From Tenebrio molitor (taxonomy: Eukaryota; Arthropoda; Insecta; Coleoptera; Tenebrionidae), in NCBI RefSeq assembly GCF_963966145.1, contig NC_091051.1, positions 10,664,001 to 10,728,000 of the forward strand: a stretch of DNA of 64,000 bases. Direction: 5' to 3'. Position 1 is the first letter of the stretch. Every line of letters starts with the position of its first letter. The translations under genes were made by a program, and so were the position numbers. The notes under the pieces were generated by a model that searched no databases, was not told the origin of the DNA, and saw only the letters and a program-made list of their open reading frames with translations. Below, one piece after another: positions 25,502 to 37,682 of the stretch.

Positions 25502-27875
25502 TTAAGCAGTTTGAAATGGATAATCTTGATGTTTTTCGATTCTAAAAGGAATAATAAAAATTTTAAAAATGATACACATACATTTTAAGAAAATTTTACC
25601 CGTCAACCACTTTCCAGTCACAGATCCTTGCTCTCTCGCCTACGTCTAAATTTCTCAATTCCTTCAAATCATTGTCATCAAGAGTAAAATCAAACACATT
25701 GATATTTTCTTGAACACGTTTAGGCGTGACGCTTTTCGGAATTGCTGCAACTCCTCGCTGAATAAGAAATCGAAGAGCGATTTGTGCTGGAGTTTTTGAA
25801 TGTTTCTTAGCAATTTTACTGACAACAGGATCTGAAAGTATATCGGGCAGTTCTTTCGCTCTGTAGCAGTTAAAACAAATAATTTAATTTAGTCACAAAT
25901 CATAAAGTAGTACCTACTGTTTTCCCATTTTTTTCAAAAATTTGTTAAAACCAGGTGAGGCTAATGGGGAATACGCTACGACAGTTATACCGTTCTTGTG
26001 ACACAAATCAACGAGTGCATTCTGCTGTAAAAAGACATGAAGTTCAACTTGTAGGTTTGCTGGTTTGATTCTAGCAGATTTAAGAACTGTTTCTATTTGG
26101 GAAATGGTATAATTAGATACTCCAATTGTCTTTGTTCGCCCAGCATCCACTTGTTCTTCCATTTTCTAAAATAAAATGAACATCTAAATAATTTCCACGA
26201 TCTTGGCGAAATAATTTTTTACGAGCTAAATTTTGTAGACAATAACAAAAATATAAACCTTGAAAATTGAAAAGTTTTGTAAAATATAAGAAATATTTTA
26301 TACATTTAGCCTAAATATTTGCTTGTTTATATAAACAACTTGAAATGAATGAAATTGAGATTAATCTCCCAAAGTATCATATTAAAGTCTTCCTTTACCT
26401 TCCAAAGAGCAGCTTGGTCAGTTTTACCCTCAAATTGAAGTTGTCCTTTCTCGTTTACTTTTGGTCCTCCTGTGCTTTCATCGAATTTTAATCCAAATGG
26501 AATGTGTATCAAGTATAAATCAACATAATCTAGTTGCAAATTTTCCAATGACTTTTTCATAAAATGTTCGACTCGGTCTGGATGTACACCGTGCATTGGA
26601 AGTTTCGTGGTAATGAACAAATCTTCCCTTTTCACTTTACCAGACGCAAACCATTGTTTCAAGACATTCCCAATAATTTTTTCATTTTCGTATGCGTAGG
26701 CAGTGTCTATATGGCGATAACCAGCTTCAAGGGCGACATTTAAAGCTGTTGTAATTTCAGCTTCATCCTTCGACTGAAAATAAGAAATGAAACAAATTAT
26801 TATTATTAATATATTAAATACATAGCAGACAGCAGTCTGGATAACAATAAATGAATGTGTTTTACATATAATTTTTTTTGCACATTGCATAATGAAAGTA
26901 GCACTTTTTTAAACGAAAAATTGTAGTGAAAGTAATACTTCTTTGCATCATTTTATTCCATCTCCTTGGAGATCTCAACTTACGATATGCAAAAAAATAG
27001 CGTGTACGACACATTATGAAAGTCTATTTTTTCATTCATTTGCTTGATTAACGAGGTCATATTCATGAAATAAAGTATGACTTTCATAACTAGTTGTACA
27101 ATAGTTTATTTCAGATATAAGTGTAAAATGTTTATTGCACGAACAGATTTAAAATACGACCGACGTACGAGGGAGTATTTTAAAGGATGTGAGTCCAACA
27201 AAGGAACTTTTTACACGTATCGCACCGGTTTCAACATAAATTTGTATAAAATAATTATCATTGATTCAATATTTTATGATAACCAAAGTCGTTTGAGAAG
27301 CACGTCGTTTAGCATCCTACTTCTAAACAATGTTTCCAACAAATTGTATTGTTGTATTCTGACCATTCTGTGCCATAAAAGCGTGCACTAAAAGTTGTAT
27401 GGCACGATTCCGTCAGTTTCACTAAACGTCAACTTTGACAACGATTTTTAGTGCAAAAAGTGCCTACTTTTTACACGATCGTAGATAAATAACTATTAAG
27501 CCACTTTGCCATAATGTATAAATTTTGAATAATCCAGTTTTATATACCGTGGAAAAAATTACAACAGAAACAAATTGAAAGAATTAATTTCAGTTTAAAT
27601 TATGTGTGTTTATCGGTTACGCGGCCATGAATTTAGTGAAGGCCGACTCTTTAAATAGCATCATTTTAACAATGAAAACTGATAGTTTATCATATTAAAT
27701 ACACACATGAGTAACTTATAAGTCTCTACCTAATAGTACTTTAAAATTTACACGTGCAACTAATTTTTTTACTTTCTATAAATTTGATATATTTAAAACT
27801 TACCTCCCAAGTACCGAGACCCAAAGAAGGCATTTTCAAGCCTCCAGGTAAGTTTAAAAACACATTTACTGCCAT
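25502..27875 (-). CDS. Aldo-keto reductase, array copy 4
   Basis: Exons 27875-27804, 26773-26399, 26165-25918, 25860-25600 and 25541-25502 encode an intact 331-residue AKR. It shares the 40-nt last exon ('HQDYPFQTA') and much of exon 4 ('GVAAIPKSVTPKR') with copy 3. The N-terminus is 'MAVNVFLNLPGGLKMP'. Catalytic residues are retained in 'HIDTAYAYENEK', 'FITTKLP' and 'LYLIHIP'. Intron 1 is long (about 1 kb) and non-coding. Copies 3 and 4 are likely recent sisters; substrate unknown. Confidence 0.93.
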
Positions 27876-27955
27876 GTGTGATCGGTGTTTTGAATTAAAA
27901 GTTTTGTCACAATGAAACGATCTCAAACTTAAGTCGATTACACTCAGATATCTGG

Positions 27956-27964
27956 TATTTATAA
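27956..27964 (-). promoter_or_regulatory. TATA box of AKR copy 4
   Basis: Minus-strand ttataaata about 81 nt upstream of the start codon. Confidence 0.6.
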
Positions 27965-27965
27965 A

Positions 27966-28780
27966 ATTTATGTTATCTTTATTCTACGCAAGCGCAGTTA
28001 ATTCTGGGTTATGTAATATAAGAAATTATTTTATCGTAGTTGTTTGTTGTAATCCCATTGAAACATGATGCTGCACAATTTTGTTAGATAATTTTTGCTT
28101 CCTTGTGACTCACCCAAAATGACAGTTAATTCATATACTATCCGTTTATTAAACTCCGGCACTGTCAGTGTCAAATTTTTGATTTTTTTTTTTTGAAGTG
28201 TGTGTAACTATGGTGACGTATGGATAACTTAATTACATATTAATTTGATCGCTCTTTAAGTAGATTGACCGATGCAAAGTTGCTTTATAACGTACAGTCA
28301 TGGACAAAAAAAAGTTGGACAATGTTTTTTCGCTAATGTAAATTTGCTTGCCCTTTCTGTGGTTACTATGAAAATATGTATTTATTTATTATAGTAACCC
28401 CGGTTTACTCAACTCAATTTTGGCTAAATTTCTTAATAAGACTTGTCCTACTTTTTTTTGTCTGCGACTGTATGTCTAAAAAATGTCTCATCAAATTTAA
28501 CTTTGTCTCATTTTATATTCGTAAAAGTATGTGGTAACTTAAATTTGCGATTGTCTTGTGCAATTGTTGACTTGGGTGCAATTTTAAAAAATTAATCAAA
28601 TGATTATTTTATTTTCTTATTAAATTTCCATATGCGCACTGTCTCTTCATTTAAAGGTTCAAACAAGGGCCCCACTAGGTAAAATAAGAATTATAAGAAC
28701 AACGTTAATAATTCAGATATTTATTGATTTAAACACAATTAGCCATGATTTGTGTAATTATATTAAAAAATCTATAATCT
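27966..28780. other. Spacer between AKR copies 4 and 5
   Basis: No gene is recognised. It holds the MITE at 28295-28470; the rest is AT-rich spacer. Confidence 0.6.
28295..28470. mobile_element. 176-bp mariner-type MITE
   Basis: The left end cagtcatggacaaaaaaaag and right end (complement of cagtcgcagacaaaaaaaag) are inverted repeats flanked by TA. The same end occurs alone at 14251. Confidence 0.85.
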
Positions 28781-30259
28781 TTATACTTCCATTGGATAAT
28801 CTGGATGTAGTTCGATTCTAAAAAGAAAGAATGAGAATAAAAATGTAATACACATTATGAAACATTTTTACCCATTGAACACTCTAAATTCACAAACCCT
28901 TGCTTTTTCTCCCACTTCCAAATTTTTCAATTCCTTCATATCACTATCATCAAGAGTAAAATCAAATACATTGATATTTTCTTGAACACGTTTGGGAGTG
29001 ACGCTTTTGGGAATTGGTGCAATCCCTCGCTGAATAAGAAATCGAATCGCGATTTGTGCTGAGCTTTTTGAGTGCTTTTTGGCGATTTTACCGATAACAG
29101 GGTTGGAAAGTATGTCAGGTAAATCTCTTTCTCTATAAAAATTAAAATGAAGACGCAGTTTAATTATAAATTATCAAATACTTACGGTTTTCCAATTTTT
29201 TTCAAAAATTTATTGTAACCAGGTGAACCTAACGGGGTATGAGCCACCACAGTTATACCGTTCTTGTGACAAAAATCAACAAGTGCATTCTGCTGCAAAA
29301 AGACGTGAAGTTCAACTTGTAGGTTTGCTGGTTTGATTCTAGCAGATTTTAGAACTGTTTCGATTTGGGAGATGTTGTAATTCGATAATCCAATTGTCTT
29401 TGCTCGACCAGCATCGACTTGTTCTTCCATTTTCTTAAATGAAACAAACAACTGTATAATCCACATGATGTACCTAAAAAATATCCTGATTTCACTGAAA
29501 TTAGGAAGTCAATAACTAACAAATTTTGTGAAGTGGATGGAAAAATGCTGATTGATTGATAATAATAATTAATTAATTCATAAATGAGTCTAAGTTTGAA
29601 AACTTTGTTTAAATAGTTGACAATTGAACTTCAAAAGGCTCCAAATACAATAGCATGCTCAAGATTTCTACTTACCCTCCAAATTGCAGCATGGTCAGTT
29701 TTACCCTCAAACTGGACTTCTCCTTTTTCGTTTACCTTCGGTCGTCCTGTGCTTTCGTCGTATTTAAATCCAAGAGGTAAATGTACCAAGTACAAATCAA
29801 CATATTTTAGTTGTAAATTTTCTAATGACTTTTTCATGAAAAATTCAACTCTGTCTGGATGTACACCGTACATTGGAAGTTTAGTCGTAATGAATATATC
29901 CTCTCTTTTCAGTTTGCCAGACGCAAACCATTGTTTCAACACATTCCCAATATTTTTTTCGTTTTGGTAGACGTAGGCAGTGTCTATATGACGATAACCA
30001 GCTTCAAGAGCAGCATTTAAGGAAACTGTAACTTCAGTTTCATCGTTCGACTGGAAATAACAAATTAAACAACATGTACATTCTCAAGAGTTCAATTTTA
30101 TGTAAAAAGAAATATGGTAAATAATTTTAAAAATTGAAAATTTAAAAATAACATAAAGGTCATTTCTTTTGTATGTTTGAAACTTACATCAAAGGTGCCG
30201 AAACCCAGAGTAGGCATCTTTAAACCTCCAGGTAAAATCAAATATTTATTTGCCGCCAT
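28781..30259 (-). CDS. Aldo-keto reductase, array copy 5
   Basis: Exons 30259-30188, 30050-29676, 29433-29186, 29132-28872 and 28817-28781 encode an intact 330-residue AKR. Catalytic residues are kept ('HIDTAYVYQNEK', 'FITTKLP', 'LYLVHLP') and the coenzyme motif is 'IPKSVTPKR'. Exon 2 ends Trp-Arg where copies 1-4 end Trp-Lys, a change shared with copy 6. The aromatic after 'GFGT' is Phe rather than Trp. The C-terminus is 'HPDYPMEV'. This is the most compact full copy, with a short intron 1. Confidence 0.92.
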
Positions 30260-30324
30260 TTTACCAATGTTCTGAATTACCACTTTTTGTTACAATATTA
30301 AATTGAATGTTTCGGTTCTCACAC

Positions 30325-30331
30325 TTTTATA
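30325..30331 (-). promoter_or_regulatory. TATA box of AKR copy 5
   Basis: Minus-strand tataaaa about 66 nt upstream of the start codon. Confidence 0.55.
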
Positions 30332-30334
30332 CTT

Positions 30335-31012
30335 TCACAGAATTTATGTTATCTTATCCCTCCACTACTTCTAATGCGCAATATAAATATGATTTTATAG
30401 TAATCTCTGGTTCAATAAAACACATTAATCTCGGATTAAAATATGATACTGCAAATTTTTGGCTCATTATGAATCACTCAAAATGTAATTCAGAAATAGG
30501 AGAAAAATATGTAACCACGTATTTTGTTTATAATGTGCAGTAACAATACCCGAAAAAGAAGGAAAAGATTATTTTTGTCTTAGGAAGAAAATTTGCATTT
30601 ATTTTTGTTCGGCAATTGTAAAAACCACGATTAGATTTATAATTTTAGAAATTTATTGAATTACTTTATTTACCTCTTCATTGAAAAATCTAGAAGTTAC
30701 CACAAAAATTAATAAAATAAACAAACCTAGAAAAGGACTAATCCCATGAATGTATGTACTAAAATCACAGATCCTAGTTTCTTCGATTCAGAAGAAATTA
30801 AGGGCACAGAAAAAAAAAGTGACAAACGGTGTATTTTTGCTCTGATTATAGTGAATGCAAAAATTATTTGGTAAGTGAATACCACAATGAAGCAACGAAT
30901 GAATAAATTAATTAATGCAGTCAGATAGACATAAAGACAGATAAACAGAAAAAAATTATACGGTGCTTTTTTGCAAAAGTTCAATTGCTTTGTTCAATTA
31001 TATTGAAGTATT
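30335..31012. other. Spacer with no recognised feature
   Basis: AT-rich. Two unconvincing short frames (30307-30543 and 30727-30984) have no domain signature. Confidence 0.5.
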
Positions 31013-31102
31013 TGATATGTTCATCGTTTGACTATATACTTCGGTTGTTCGATTCTAAAAAATATTATATGTATATAAAATTATTTTTGCTGCCATTTTA
31101 GT
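31013..31102 (-). pseudogene. AKR remnant: exon 5 fused to start of exon 1
   Basis: Only a decayed last exon (minus-strand tttttagaatcgaa near 31055) and the start of exon 1 with its flank (gctgccattttagtgatg near 31090) remain, about 30 nt apart. Everything between has been deleted. The upstream flank, including a TATA-like site near 31150, still matches copy 6. Confidence 0.7.
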
Positions 31103-31750
31103 GATGTTTTTAATTAGAAATTCTTGACACAATTCAATTTCATTTCGGATATTTATACACGTGTTATAAAATTTATGTTATCTCTATTTTGCAAACGTAG
31201 GTATTATTTTATCGTAATATATCTGCTTTTAATTCAGGTATGATTCTGCAATGATTCAGTCAAAATGAGAATCAAAAATGTAATTGTAAGATAAGAAGAT
31301 AGACAGACATAAGACAGAAACAAATTGTGTTAGAAAGAATATTTGTTGCAACTATTTTTGCTCTTCACTAAAAGAAATAAAAGCATTCATTTTATGTAAA
31401 TTTATTAATTTACATAACGTATTAGTTAGCTAAATTAACTACATTCTTAGCTCCAGTGGTTTCTAGAATTATACCGGGTGTCCACTCTCAAAGTCGAACA
31501 TAGGCAATTAACACTGTGCATTCAGTTTATAGATATTATGCCATTATTTCGATACATCATTAAAGAATTAAATTATAATATTCATGTAATTAACAGTTTA
31601 AGCAGTTTTTATTTATCTGGCCAGTAGTTGCTTTGATTTAGAATCTGCTATTGGTAAATCCATAGTAATTACCGTTCAAATAAAGTTACTTGAAGGTGAA
31701 TAAACCGGGCCTAAAATTGACAAACTGCCAACTTAATTTTTGATTATCTA

Positions 31751-33235
31751 AGGACCGGTTTCACTAACGTCAGTTAAAGTTAACTGTAGGTTAAAATCAA
31801 GGCCATCTGAATCAAAAAGCTACGCTTATAAGGCCGTTTCAATTTTCGATTTTTCCATATAAACTTTGTTTCTGTGACATTTCGGGCGGCAGAACCTTTT
31901 TGCGCTCCATCTACCGATTTCGAACGCAATTGATTGAGACTTTTTCCACTTTTTCTTTGAGGTTAAGTGCTTAAAACGTCAATTAAAACATGAATGCAAT
32001 AAAATATCTAAGATCCGAGCTTTTTTTGGACACATTCTGGGCTAGCAAAATACTAATAAATTAGAATTGCAAAAAATCATGAAATCATAACACAAGGTAG
32101 GTTAGAACAATTTATAACTTTAACATTTTTCTGCAAAGGAGTTTGTTCTGGATTGCACATTTCTTCTTTAATAAATCTGTTTTTTCTTGACAAATATGTA
32201 TTATCTAAAACTGGTTTCAGCGTTGCAGTTATTATCAGCTCGCAGATCTGATTTTTATGTACCAGACAAGATGAAAGTATTGGATTTTCTAGCAAATGAG
32301 GGCCCATTATCTCAACCATTTGGTGGAATATACTGCGCAGAAATACTATTTACTTGAATTGATTTGGATGTCATTGGAACAGTTGGAATGATGAAAGACT
32401 CTACAGGATTTTGGGGTACAGGAATTTCAACCGGAGTTTCAGTGGGAAAAACAAAAAAACAAAAACACTAATAAGATGATAGTAATTAATACCTGGAGGT
32501 TCCTGATTAGGACTTTGAAAAGTAATAAGTAATTAATCGAAAAATGAGAAGAGGAAGCTCATTTTGTTTTCTCATATGTCGTGGTTGACTTCGCTTCTAT
32601 GTATATTTCATGTAGCAATAAACACTACAAGTCTTTTTTAATTATAGATACTTACAAAAATAGGACAAGGAACAGCATCTTTACATAAGCGTCGTCTTTT
32701 GGGGGTTGTAATGTAATTATAGAGACTTGTTGAAAATGCTGCTCACAAATTTCTGAGTAATCCGTAATTTTTGTAGTCTTTTATATCACAAATACAAATT
32801 AAAAGGTTGTGCTTATCATTGTCTCCATAAATTTGTTTACCGCAAAATGTTTCAAAAGCTTCGAACCATTTTTGTCTTTGTTTCATATTGCTGCGAATTT
32901 CAAATAAGCGAACATCTTTTGCCCTACAAATGAAACACGCTTTTACCATTTCATGTAAAATAGAAGGGTAATATTTTAAATTGCCGCCAATATTGTAGCT
33001 TTGATTCGTTGATAGGCCACCGAGGGCGCGCAATAAGGTTCTGTCTTCTTTTGTTTTATGGCCACTCTGCAGAAACAATTATTATGTACATTGAAACGGC
33101 CTTATAAGCGTAGCTTTTTGATTCAGATGGCCTTGGTTAAAATGGTTCGTTACTTTAGTTACCTATTGTTATAACAATATTTTCGTATATTTTAACTACA
33201 GTTAACTTTAACTGGCGTTGATGAAATCGGCCCTG
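31751..33235 (-). mobile_element. 1.49-kb TIR element with THAP zinc-finger relic
   Basis: Ends are long inverted repeats: near aggaccggtttcactaac at the left, with complementary stretches around gccagttaaagttaactgta and gctacgcttataaggccg. A 111-residue minus-strand frame (32743-33078) reads 'ACFICRAKDVRLFEI', then 'RQKWFEAF', then 'LLICICDI'. This follows the order of a THAP DNA-binding finger (CxxC, LF, W, Cxx[CH]), but the final His is replaced. THAP fingers occur in P-type transposases. The rest of any transposase is unrecognisable. Confidence 0.6.
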
Positions 33236-33304
33236 TAGTGACCCAGTTTAAAATTTAAATTTTAATTCCCGGTACCGCCACGAGAGCGCGCCAAATGTGA
33301 AGGT

Positions 33305-33440
33305 ACTAGCGGCTAGATTAGGAACTAAGGGATGGGGTTGGCAATCCAGGGGAGTTGGCGAAGCTGAGGAAGAGCGGTGATGAAGCGGTCTCTCGCGCGC
33401 GTGGTTGAAGGGGGTCACTTTTGTTTGGTTTTTCGAAACG
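33305..33440. repeat. Dispersed repeat, copy A of the actagcggc family
   Basis: It starts actagcggctagattaggaa and contains gggatggggttggca and cgcgcg...ggttgaaggggg. It matches 52369-52505. Confidence 0.75.
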
Positions 33441-33879
33441 AACACATCTTGCGAAGAGCGATCCAGTTTCTCAAATTTGTAAGTTAAATCTGAATCAATT
33501 TCACTACCGTCCCGACTAGATATTTTGTGCCCCCGTGAGGAATTCGACGTTTTAATCCAGCTGGGTAATTTATCCCACTTTCGTTGCCTTTTTTTGCCAA
33601 TAATTGGATCTCCTTATTTTTACATGTAAAATCCTATGTCTCGTAAACCAATTCTACACCCGGTATATATAAACACATTTCCCTGCAAAGTTTTTAAACA
33701 CCTATAGTGCACTTGTGTATAACAGCAACACACAAAGAGAAGAAATATTATTTTTGTTTTAGAAGGATATTTTTTGCACTATTTTTGCTCTGCACTAAGA
33801 AGAAATAAAAGCATTAACTTTGTATTTCTTAATTACAGTAGTTTCTAAAAATACATATTTTGTTAAACGTCTAGAATGT

Positions 33880-34175
33880 TTATTCTTTCGTTGGAAAATC
33901 TAGATGTTTTCCATTTCTCAAACATAAAATAAAAATAAGGAAGCAACACACATTTCAAAAAAATACCCGTTGATTAAAGTGACATCACAGACTCTTGTTT
34001 TTTCCTCTCGACATTTTTCAATGTTTTCCTCAAAACTTTTAGGAGTGACACTTTTTGGACTTGGTACAATACCTCGCTTCCATTTCTCAAACATAAAGTA
34101 AAAATAAAGAAGCAACACACATTTTACTGATGCTCTTGTCACAATTAAATTTATTTTTTTAATTCGGATATTTAT
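33880..34175 (-). pseudogene. AKR pseudogene fragment (exons 4 and 5)
   Basis: The coenzyme motif survives as 'VPSPKSVTPKSFEENI' and joins, after a deletion, to 'KTRVCDV'. A decayed last exon follows. Exons 1-3 are gone. A roughly 45-nt stretch of exon-5/intron sequence (catttctcaaacataaa) occurs twice, at 33911 and 34080, marking a rearrangement junction. Upstream promoter-flank sequence remains to about 34280. Confidence 0.8.
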
Positions 34176-34283
34176 ACACGTGTTATAGAATTTATGTTAT
34201 CTCTATGTTGCACAAGCTCCTACGTGTAATATAATTGTTATGCAACGTAATAATTATTTTATCGTAATCTCTAGTTATATGTA

Positions 34284-34490
34284 CAGCTTGACCAGAATAG
34301 CTTGGCGAGTGAGATGCGCACAAGAGGAAACGAGCAAGTCTCTGTAAGACAAGGATATGGCTATGGTTGTAGGTACGGAACACTCAACGAAGCAAATCTG
34401 CTCAAAACAGACCCAACAGACAAGTGCGCTCCGCTAGTGGGAGGGAATTCAGTCCACTGCGTCACTCGCCAAGCTGTTCTGGTCGACCTG
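34284..34490. mobile_element. 207-bp MITE
   Basis: Inverted repeats of about 30 nt, including cagcttggcgagtga-type sequence at both ends, are flanked by TA. It is inserted in AKR upstream-flank sequence. Confidence 0.8.
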
Positions 34491-34544
34491 TAATATGTAA
34501 TTGAAGTATGACGCTGCAAATGTTTTGATTATTGTGCGAATATA

Positions 34545-34646
34545 CAGGGTCATTATGAATGATTGTCCCATCGTAGGTGGCTGTGCGCCATGCTTTAGGT
34601 GCGCCGCTACGCCCACTAGTTGTCACAAACATTTATAATGACCCCG
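34545..34646. mobile_element. 102-bp MITE
   Basis: Ends are cagggtcattatgaatg and the complement of cggggtcattataaatg, with TA flanks. It occupies a TA in the AKR upstream flank that corresponds to the insertion point of the 3.9-kb element at 40734. Confidence 0.8.
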
Positions 34647-34783
34647 TATTTTTTATTTATACATATGATACAGTCAAAATGAGAATCAAAAATGTAATTA
34701 TAAGATAAGTACTATAGATACCGGGTTTTCATAAATGATTCGTGTCACAAGAAGGTTGGTTCTAAAAACCCTGTAGTAAACTA

Positions 34784-35283
34784 CACTGCCTCAAAATTTA
34801 AGGATATTCTCGATATGAGAATGATAACGCTCGTCTGCACAGGATACGATTGGTTTTGGAAAGCTTAGATTTGCAGAAAATTCAACATTTTCAGCTACCT
34901 GCACGATCTTCGGACTTTAAGCCCATTGAACCCGCCTAAGACCTTGGAAACACTCTCGAAGAATATTTGCCTTATCCAGAGAATATTCGGGAATTGAGTG
35001 ACTTGTTCCCTATTTTGTGGCAACAGACAACTTAATTCGACATATTAGAGATGTGTTACGGGTACTAGGACGAAATACCGATTATTTGAAATTAAAACAA
35101 AAATTATTTAATTTAATTTTAATTTTATTTAATTTCAAAGGTTTTACTGTTTTTTTAGTTCCATTCTGTATTTGTATTTATTTGGCTGAAAATGAATGAA
35201 ATTACACATGTGTATCGATTATGATTCCTGTTCTTCCTTTCTTGTTCACAAACAGCAATATCCTTAACTTTTTTGGGGCAATG
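34784..35283 (+). mobile_element. 500-bp decayed mariner with transposase remnant
   Basis: The TIRs (left cactgcctcaaaatttaagg) are flanked by TA. Inside, 34823-35036 encodes 'ENDNARLHR' and 'LPARSSDFKPIEP', the second and third catalytic regions of Tc1/mariner DDE transposases (normally NARPH and SPDLNPIE). An in-frame stop and the absence of the N-terminal half show that it is dead. Confidence 0.85.
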
Positions 35284-36186
35284 TACATACCGGGTATCAA
35301 CCACCAAACCTGGCCATAGGCACATTCAAAATTACAGATATTTTTTAAAATATATGAGTTGCTATGAAATATATTTGTTTAATGTCATATTGACAGCTAC
35401 ATGTAATTATCATCCGTAGAATTTTTGTGTAAACGTAGAAAGTAGAATTATTTTTGCTAAGAAATGCAGGAAAGGGCAAACCAAGACGAAAACTTTTTGT
35501 CTCCTATTTGTTTTACCGACGAATGTACATTTACGTTAAATAATGATTAACGAGCCAAACACTCGATATTTGTTGTTGTACTAGTTGTGTGGTACAAATA
35601 ACTAGTTTAGGCTGGGATTTCTGATAATCAAATAATTGTGCTATTTGAGATACTCGTAGTAGATAATTCACAAACATATTTAGATATTTTGATAAATGAG
35701 GTCGGCCCTACAATTGAAGAAGTTGCACATGAAGATCGAGCAAGACGGCTGTCCTGCGCATTTTGGTATAAATGTTACAAAAACGAAAAAAAAATATTTT
35801 GAATTTTACAGAAAAGGTTGCTCTTGGTAAAATGATCTACTTGTTTTCAGGCTCCTAAAGCAGTTTTCATTTTTAGGCTGGCTGCTACAGTTCTTTTTTT
35901 TTCGCATTTATCTCGAAAATTTGGACTTTGAATTTTTTTATTTAAAAAATCATGAAAAATTGAAGTAGGCGAATCTTATCTTCAAAATCACATTACCATA
36001 GCTACTTACTGCAAATGTGCTTATAGTATATAACGGTATTAGGCCGATATGGGTTATATAACAGACATGGTTGAGGTATTGAGTACTGATAAATCCTAAT
36101 AACAGTATGGTATAAAGAAAAGTAATTTATAAAACGTCAGACTGCACATTAAAACGGTGTAAGTATTGATAAACTTCTTCTTATAA

Positions 36187-36400
36187 TGTTGGCTCTCCAA
36201 AAGAGAACATACTTAATTCAATGTTATGGTACTGGCGATTTTTGCTATCGTGAGGTGATCAACAAATTTAACAAAAATATCCTAAAACAACAATTTCTCA
36301 CGTGGCCGTCCGAAAATTAGTGAAAAAATGTATGGAAACTGGTTCCATACTAAATGTTAAAAAAATAAGAAAACATTTAGTTAATTGGGTTGCAAACAAT
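36187..36400 (+). pseudogene. Transposase N-terminal fragment (DUF4817-like HTH)
   Basis: The frame from the ATG reads 'LQKRTYLIQCYGTGDF', 'YREVINKFNKNIPKT', 'ISHVAVRKLVKKCMETGSI'. This helix-turn-helix arrangement is typical of the N-terminus of mariner-like insect transposases. A frame correction near the middle is needed, and no catalytic domain follows. Confidence 0.65.
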
Positions 36401-36811
36401 AAGCAGACACGGTTTCAAAAAAGTAAGCAGATATTTCTGAAATTTTGCATGGAGCGATGATTTTACATAATGAACAACTTTTTTTTAATGACGTTTTGCC
36501 GTAGTTAATACACAACAGATAGTTTTCCTAAACCACCAAGGCCTCCTTGATTTGAAACAATCAAAAAATACTTAAAATTAGTTTCAAGCCAAGCAGGACT
36601 TAATCCTCAAATATGAAATTCAAATTCAAAATGTTTTTGTCAATCATACCTCTTTGTAACTCAGTCCGTGGACATACGGTATGTATTATAAATAGTAGAT
36701 TGTGTTATTAGAATTAAAGTGGTAATTGTTTTAACGGGCAATTTGTTTGCATAGCGAGGCGAAGCGTAGTGTAGCCGAGTTACTGCAATAATTATTTCCT
36801 TCATACATATA

Positions 36812-37287
36812 GGCTGTCCCAAAAATGGCGTACTAACTACATACTTACTACCGTATCCAGAATGTTTAAATGTACACGAAAAAAATATGGAAAAAAAATT
36901 TCAGCCAAAAATATAAATTATTATTAATTATTATTTTTATTATTAACGGTAATACAATGTAAACAAAGATGTACTCGTACATCATTACCTTGCAATGTAG
37001 TGGATTTAAAATATTTTTTTCGATTTCCAAAGCTTCTAAATTCACTATTGTGCAGGATTAGATATTGGTAGTGAGTAATCTTGTACTTTGTGATAATATG
37101 TACTATTAGAGGTAGCTGACAATTTAATACATATATTTCAAAATAATTTACCTGTTAAGTGCCACTTTCAAGGACCGCCAAATCAGCAAATAAGTCCAAT
37201 AGAATTTTTTAAACATTTTTCTGACGTTTACGGTAGTCTCTTCTACACCGTAGTGCACCGTTAGTACGCCTTTTTTTGGACACCCTG
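36812..37287. mobile_element. About 476-bp TIR element
   Basis: Inverted repeats at both ends share aaggcgtactaac-type sequence, and the right end is ggacaccctg followed by TA. Non-coding interior. Confidence 0.75.
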
Positions 37288-37495
37288 TATAAAAACCCGT
37301 AATTGCTATGGTTTTTCTGGCTTTTATATCGGTTAAATTTTGAATCGTCAAAATTTAGCCGGGTAAATATCTATGTGTCAAAATTAAATCTATTTGTTCA
37401 TAATAATTCAGGAAATAATCATTCCGAATATATATATATATACATATTCGTATGAAGAAGAAAAATACAATTAAAATTCGAAATTCACGAATACC

Positions 37496-37682
37496 CCGCG
37501 TGCATGAAAATAACCTGATTAAATTTTGACGTCTTTTGTCGCAACGTTTTGCTTAAAGAAATATTTCTCGTAAATTTTCCACCCAAGATTACGTTACGTG
37601 GAAAATTTACTCGACATATTTCTAAGCAAAACATTTTGACAAAACGTCAAAATTTAATCGGTTATTTTCATGCACTTGGGAT
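37496..37682. repeat. 187-bp fold-back repeat
   Basis: Arms of about 80 nt, containing gtgcatgaaaataacc and attaaattttgacgt, are complementary, with a short loop. Confidence 0.8.

Larger units (their letters stand above)
31474..33663. mobile_element. About 2.2-kb insertion with short TIRs
   Basis: It starts ccgggtgt and ends with the complement acacccgg, flanked by TA, between AKR spacer sequences. The TIRs are only about 9 nt, so the boundaries are tentative. It contains the THAP-relic element and a dispersed repeat. Confidence 0.45.
31103..33879. other. AKR spacer disrupted by nested insertions
   Basis: About 31300-31473 and 33664-33880 are recognisable AKR spacer, comparable with 44802-44964 and 45464-45520. 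Between them lies a nest of transposons at 31474-33663. No functional gene. Confidence 0.6.

Noticed and set aside
26885..27480. Possible fold-back in intron 1 of AKR copy 4
   Set aside because: Short similarities between the two ends were too weak to define arms.
35289..35330. Possible left end of an element (ccgggtatcaaccacc), similar to 31474
   Set aside because: No right end could be paired with it.
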